Shown: in pieces, positions 62,043 through 64,000 of the stretch
How positions within the stretch are numbered: the stretch's first letter is position 1
Layout: each line of letters begins with the position of its first letter
NCBI GenBank assembly: GCA_030613055.1
Contig: JAUWMR010000003.1
Span: 62,001-126,000 of the forward strand
Source of the DNA: Desulfobacteraceae bacterium
Lineage (GTDB): Bacteria > Desulfobacterota > DSM-4660 > Desulfatiglandales > Desulfatiglandaceae
Length of the DNA stretch: 64,000 bases
Direction: 5' to 3'
Position numbers and translations under genes: made by a program
The notes under the pieces: model-generated
Seen by the model: only the letters and a program-made list of their open reading frames with translations
The model's database searches: none
Told to the model about the DNA's origin: nothing

Positions 62043-62834
62043 ATTAATATCATCGTATTAATAAAACAGGTCCCGGATACAACAGATGTCAAACTGGATC
62101 CAAAGACAGGAACCCTCATCAGGGAAGGTATAGAGAATATCATTAATCCGGATGACAGGCATGCCCTTGAAGCAGCCATTGGATTAAAAGAAACTTATGG
62201 CGGAATGGTTACCGTAATCTCCATGGGTCCGCCTCAGGCCATTGATGCCATATCGGAAGCGATCGCAATGGGTGCGGATGAAGGGATCCTTCTGTCTGAC
62301 ACGGCATTTGCCGGCGCAGACACCTGGGCGACGTCATATACCCTTGGAAAGGCTATCGAAAAGACAGGAAAATATGATCTTATCATCTGCGGCAGGCAGG
62401 CCATTGATGGGGATACAGCCCAGATCGGGCCACAGGTGGCCGACTATCTTCAAATACCCCAGGCAACCTATGTTTGTGGACTTGAGAAGGTAACCAAAAA
62501 GTCCATTTTCATCAAGAGGCGTCTTGAGGATGGCTTTGAACGGGTCCGCTCCCCGCTTCCCGCCCTGCTGACTGTAATCGGCGAACTAAATATTCCCCGG
62601 CATCCCAATGTCGCGAGGTTGATTGATGCATGCAGGGAAAAGGCGCCAATCAAAATCTGGAACGCTGCAGATATCAATGTCCAGGCAAATGAGATCGGAC
62701 TGGAAGGCTCATTGACCCATGTCATCAAAACCTTTGCTCCCAAGTTCAAGAGACATGGCGAGATTCTTAAAGGTGATGTTAAAGAAATGGCGAAAGGCCT
62801 GGTCAACAAGTTAAGAGAAAATAAGCTTATTTAA
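62043..62834 (+). CDS. etfB: electron transfer flavoprotein beta subunit, predicted AUU start
   Basis: 263 residues if read from ATT at 62043. Conserved EtfB sequence begins INIIVLIKQVPDTTDVKLDP there, and GGAG lies 8 bases before the ATT. No ATG, GTG or TTG exists in this frame between the stop at 62016-62018 and the ATG at 62205; starting at 62205 would remove 54 conserved residues including the KQVPDT nucleotide-binding start. Further motifs: NPDDRHALEAA, CGRQAIDGDTAQIGPQVADY (AMP-binding signature). EtfB with EtfA accepts electrons from acyl-CoA dehydrogenases. Confidence 0.88.
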   Translation: MNIIVLIKQVPDTTDVKLDPKTGTLIREGIENIINPDDRHALEAAIGLKETYGGMVTVISMGPPQAIDAISEAIAMGADEGILLSDTAFAGADTWATSYTLGKAIEKTGKYDLIICGRQAIDGDTAQIGPQVADYLQIPQATYVCGLEKVTKKSIFIKRRLEDGFERVRSPLPALLTVIGELNIPRHPNVARLIDACREKAPIKIWNAADINVQANEIGLEGSLTHVIKTFAPKFKRHGEILKGDVKEMAKGLVNKLRENKLI

Positions 62835-62875
62835 GAAATCAAAGAGGAACATAGGAGGCTGTCCGAGAATATGCA

Positions 62876-64000
62876 ATGACCGTCTGGGTTGAAATTGATT
62901 TGTGCAATGGGTGCAAGCGCTGCATAAAGACATGTCCGTATGGGGCCATTGAGATTAAGGATAGCAAAGCCCATATTCTTAAGCAGTGCACATCGTGCGG
63001 TGCCTGCTTAGAGGCATGTAAGGAAAAGGCTATCCAAACGGACGCCAGGCCAAAGACCATTCCCGATTTTAGCGACCGGCAGGGTGTATGGGTCTTTGCC
63101 GAACAGAGGGGCGGCAACCTTAGCCGTGTCTCCCTCGAACTCTTAGGCAAGGCCCAGGAATTGGCCATGACGCTCAACCAGGAAGTTTCCGCCCTGCTGC
63201 TTGGTTCCGGGGTCTCGAAACTGGCCGATACACTAATCGAGTATGGCGCTGATAATGTGTATCTGGCACAGCACAGGGCCCTTGAGAATTACAGGACCCT
63301 TTCCTACACAAAGGTTATTGAAGAACTGTTGGTTAATTACATGCCTAATATCCTGCTTTTAGGCGCAACGCATTTAGGCCGTGACCTTGCGCCCCGCCTG
63401 TCACGCAGGGTGGGAGTGGGACTGACCGCGGATTGCACGGAGTTAACCATTGATCCGGGGGAAGGAATCCTCCTTCAGACCAGACCCGCCTTCGGGGGAG
63501 ACATTATGGCCACTATTGCCAATCGGTACTCGCGGCCCCAGATGGCTACGGTGCGTCCAGGAGTAATGGAAGCAATAAAAAAACCTGGAAACAAGGGGCG
63601 TGTGATCAGGCATAAGGTATCCCTGTTGGAGAAAGAGATCCGCACGAAAATCCTGGAAATGGTCAGGGAAAGGAAAAAGAATGTCAGCCTGGCAGATGCC
63701 AAGGTCATCGTAGCAGGTGGACGGGGCGTTGGATCCAAAGAGGAAATGAAATCTCTTTTTTCCATTGCGGAACTTATGGGGGGTGAAGTGGCCGGCACGA
63801 GGATAATCGTTGAAGAGGGGTGGCTGCCGGTCGAGAGGCAAGTGGGGCAGACGGGGCAGACGGTCAGGCCGGAGATATATATCGCGTGCGGTATATCCGG
63901 CGCCATTCAGCACAGGGCCGGGATGCTCGGTTCACGATATATCATTGCCATTAACAAGGATGAGAGGGCGCCAATCTTTGAGGTGGCGGATTGGGGTATC
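62876..64000 (+). CDS. etfA: EtfA with N-terminal 2x[4Fe-4S] ferredoxin domain (partial, C-terminus beyond window)
   Basis: 375 codons within the window. The N-terminus carries two cluster motifs, CNGCKRCIKTCP and CTSCGACLEACKEKA (residues ~10-50). The EtfA part follows: VWVFAEQRGG, LLLGATHLGRDLAPRLSRRV, RPAFGGDIMATI, VIVAGGRGVGSKEEM, and the FAD region ACGISGAIQHRAGM, IIAINKDERAPIFEVADWGI. Ferredoxin-bearing EtfA occurs in anaerobes such as acetogens, where some perform electron bifurcation. The best ribosome site (AGGAGG at 62853) is 17 bases away from the ATG; a weaker GAGA is closer. Confidence 0.9.
   Translation, partial: MTVWVEIDLCNGCKRCIKTCPYGAIEIKDSKAHILKQCTSCGACLEACKEKAIQTDARPKTIPDFSDRQGVWVFAEQRGGNLSRVSLELLGKAQELAMTLNQEVSALLLGSGVSKLADTLIEYGADNVYLAQHRALENYRTLSYTKVIEELLVNYMPNILLLGATHLGRDLAPRLSRRVGVGLTADCTELTIDPGEGILLQTRPAFGGDIMATIANRYSRPQMATVRPGVMEAIKKPGNKGRVIRHKVSLLEKEIRTKILEMVRERKKNVSLADAKVIVAGGRGVGSKEEMKSLFSIAELMGGEVAGTRIIVEEGWLPVERQVGQTGQTVRPEIYIACGISGAIQHRAGMLGSRYIIAINKDERAPIFEVADWGI

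Noticed and set aside
1-64000. CRISPR arrays, tRNA or rRNA genes, prophage
   Set aside because: No regularly spaced repeats, no cloverleaf or rRNA sequence and no phage structural genes were recognised while reading; weak tRNA-like folds cannot be excluded by eye.

Overview
The window looks like a chromosomal piece of an anaerobic Desulfobacterota (deltaproteobacterial) fatty-acid oxidiser, probably a sulfate reducer or syntroph. This is an inference from gene content: DUF3786 and DUF1847 proteins, a second-type EF-G with the [10 protein letters not shown]-loop, many acyl-CoA dehydrogenases and thiolases, a tungsten-type aldehyde:ferredoxin oxidoreductase, a TAXI-type TRAP transporter, and EtfA fused to a ferredoxin domain. 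No rRNA, tRNA, CRISPR array or phage was seen.

Layout. 0-5 kb: envelope and small conserved genes (DUF992, SRPBCC, enoyl-CoA hydratase-like, DUF3786, PilZ, DUF3108) separated by palindromic repeats that end in inverted repeats. 5-13 kb, minus strand: an envelope set (YdbL-like, YdbH-like, COG4324 peptidase), a CHASE2-GGDEF protein and fumarase. 13-19 kb: universal stress protein, kinase-like protein, a broken panE/GAF fusion, DUF1847, nitroreductase, GAF protein. 19.7-25.4 kb: a fadN-fadA-fadE beta-oxidation operon behind a perfect palindrome that resembles the Bacillus FadR operator. 25.5-35.3 kb: GIY-YIG gene between repeats, EF-G2 plus a P-loop ATPase, BON lipoprotein, CstA, AmpG-like MFS, SEC-C methionine aminopeptidase, QueG.

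35.3-60.5 kb is the striking part. Two operons carry the same promoter module, namely a 12-bp inverted repeat about 95 bp upstream of a -24/-12 sigma-54 promoter. The module is duplicated without indels at 37.14-37.32 and 46.59-46.77 kb. One copy still has its divergent GAF-AAA-Fis regulator (45047-46588); the other keeps only the first ~33 codons of a paralogous regulator. Operon A (37.4-44.4 kb) encodes acyl-CoA dehydrogenases, 3-hydroxyacyl-CoA dehydrogenase, thiolases and enoyl-CoA hydratase. Operon B (47.2-59.7 kb) encodes three alkyl-sulfatase-like metallo-beta-lactamase proteins, an acyl-CoA ligase, a TRAP transporter with its binding protein, an iron alcohol dehydrogenase and an AOR. 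Read as a pathway: import of an organosulfate, hydrolysis to an alcohol, oxidation to aldehyde and acid, CoA activation, then beta-oxidation through operon A. I propose an anaerobic, sigma-54-controlled alkyl-sulfate catabolic regulon.

The same region is full of decay: a frameshifted acyl-CoA dehydrogenase, a thiolase with two frame breaks and an internal deletion, a truncated ABC ATPase, MFS/acyl-CoA synthetase fragments, two sulfatase C-terminal relics bracketing operon B, and a transposase end. The last 3 kb hold a CaiB-type CoA-transferase followed by etfB, which appears to start at AUU, and a ferredoxin-EtfA gene cut by the window edge.
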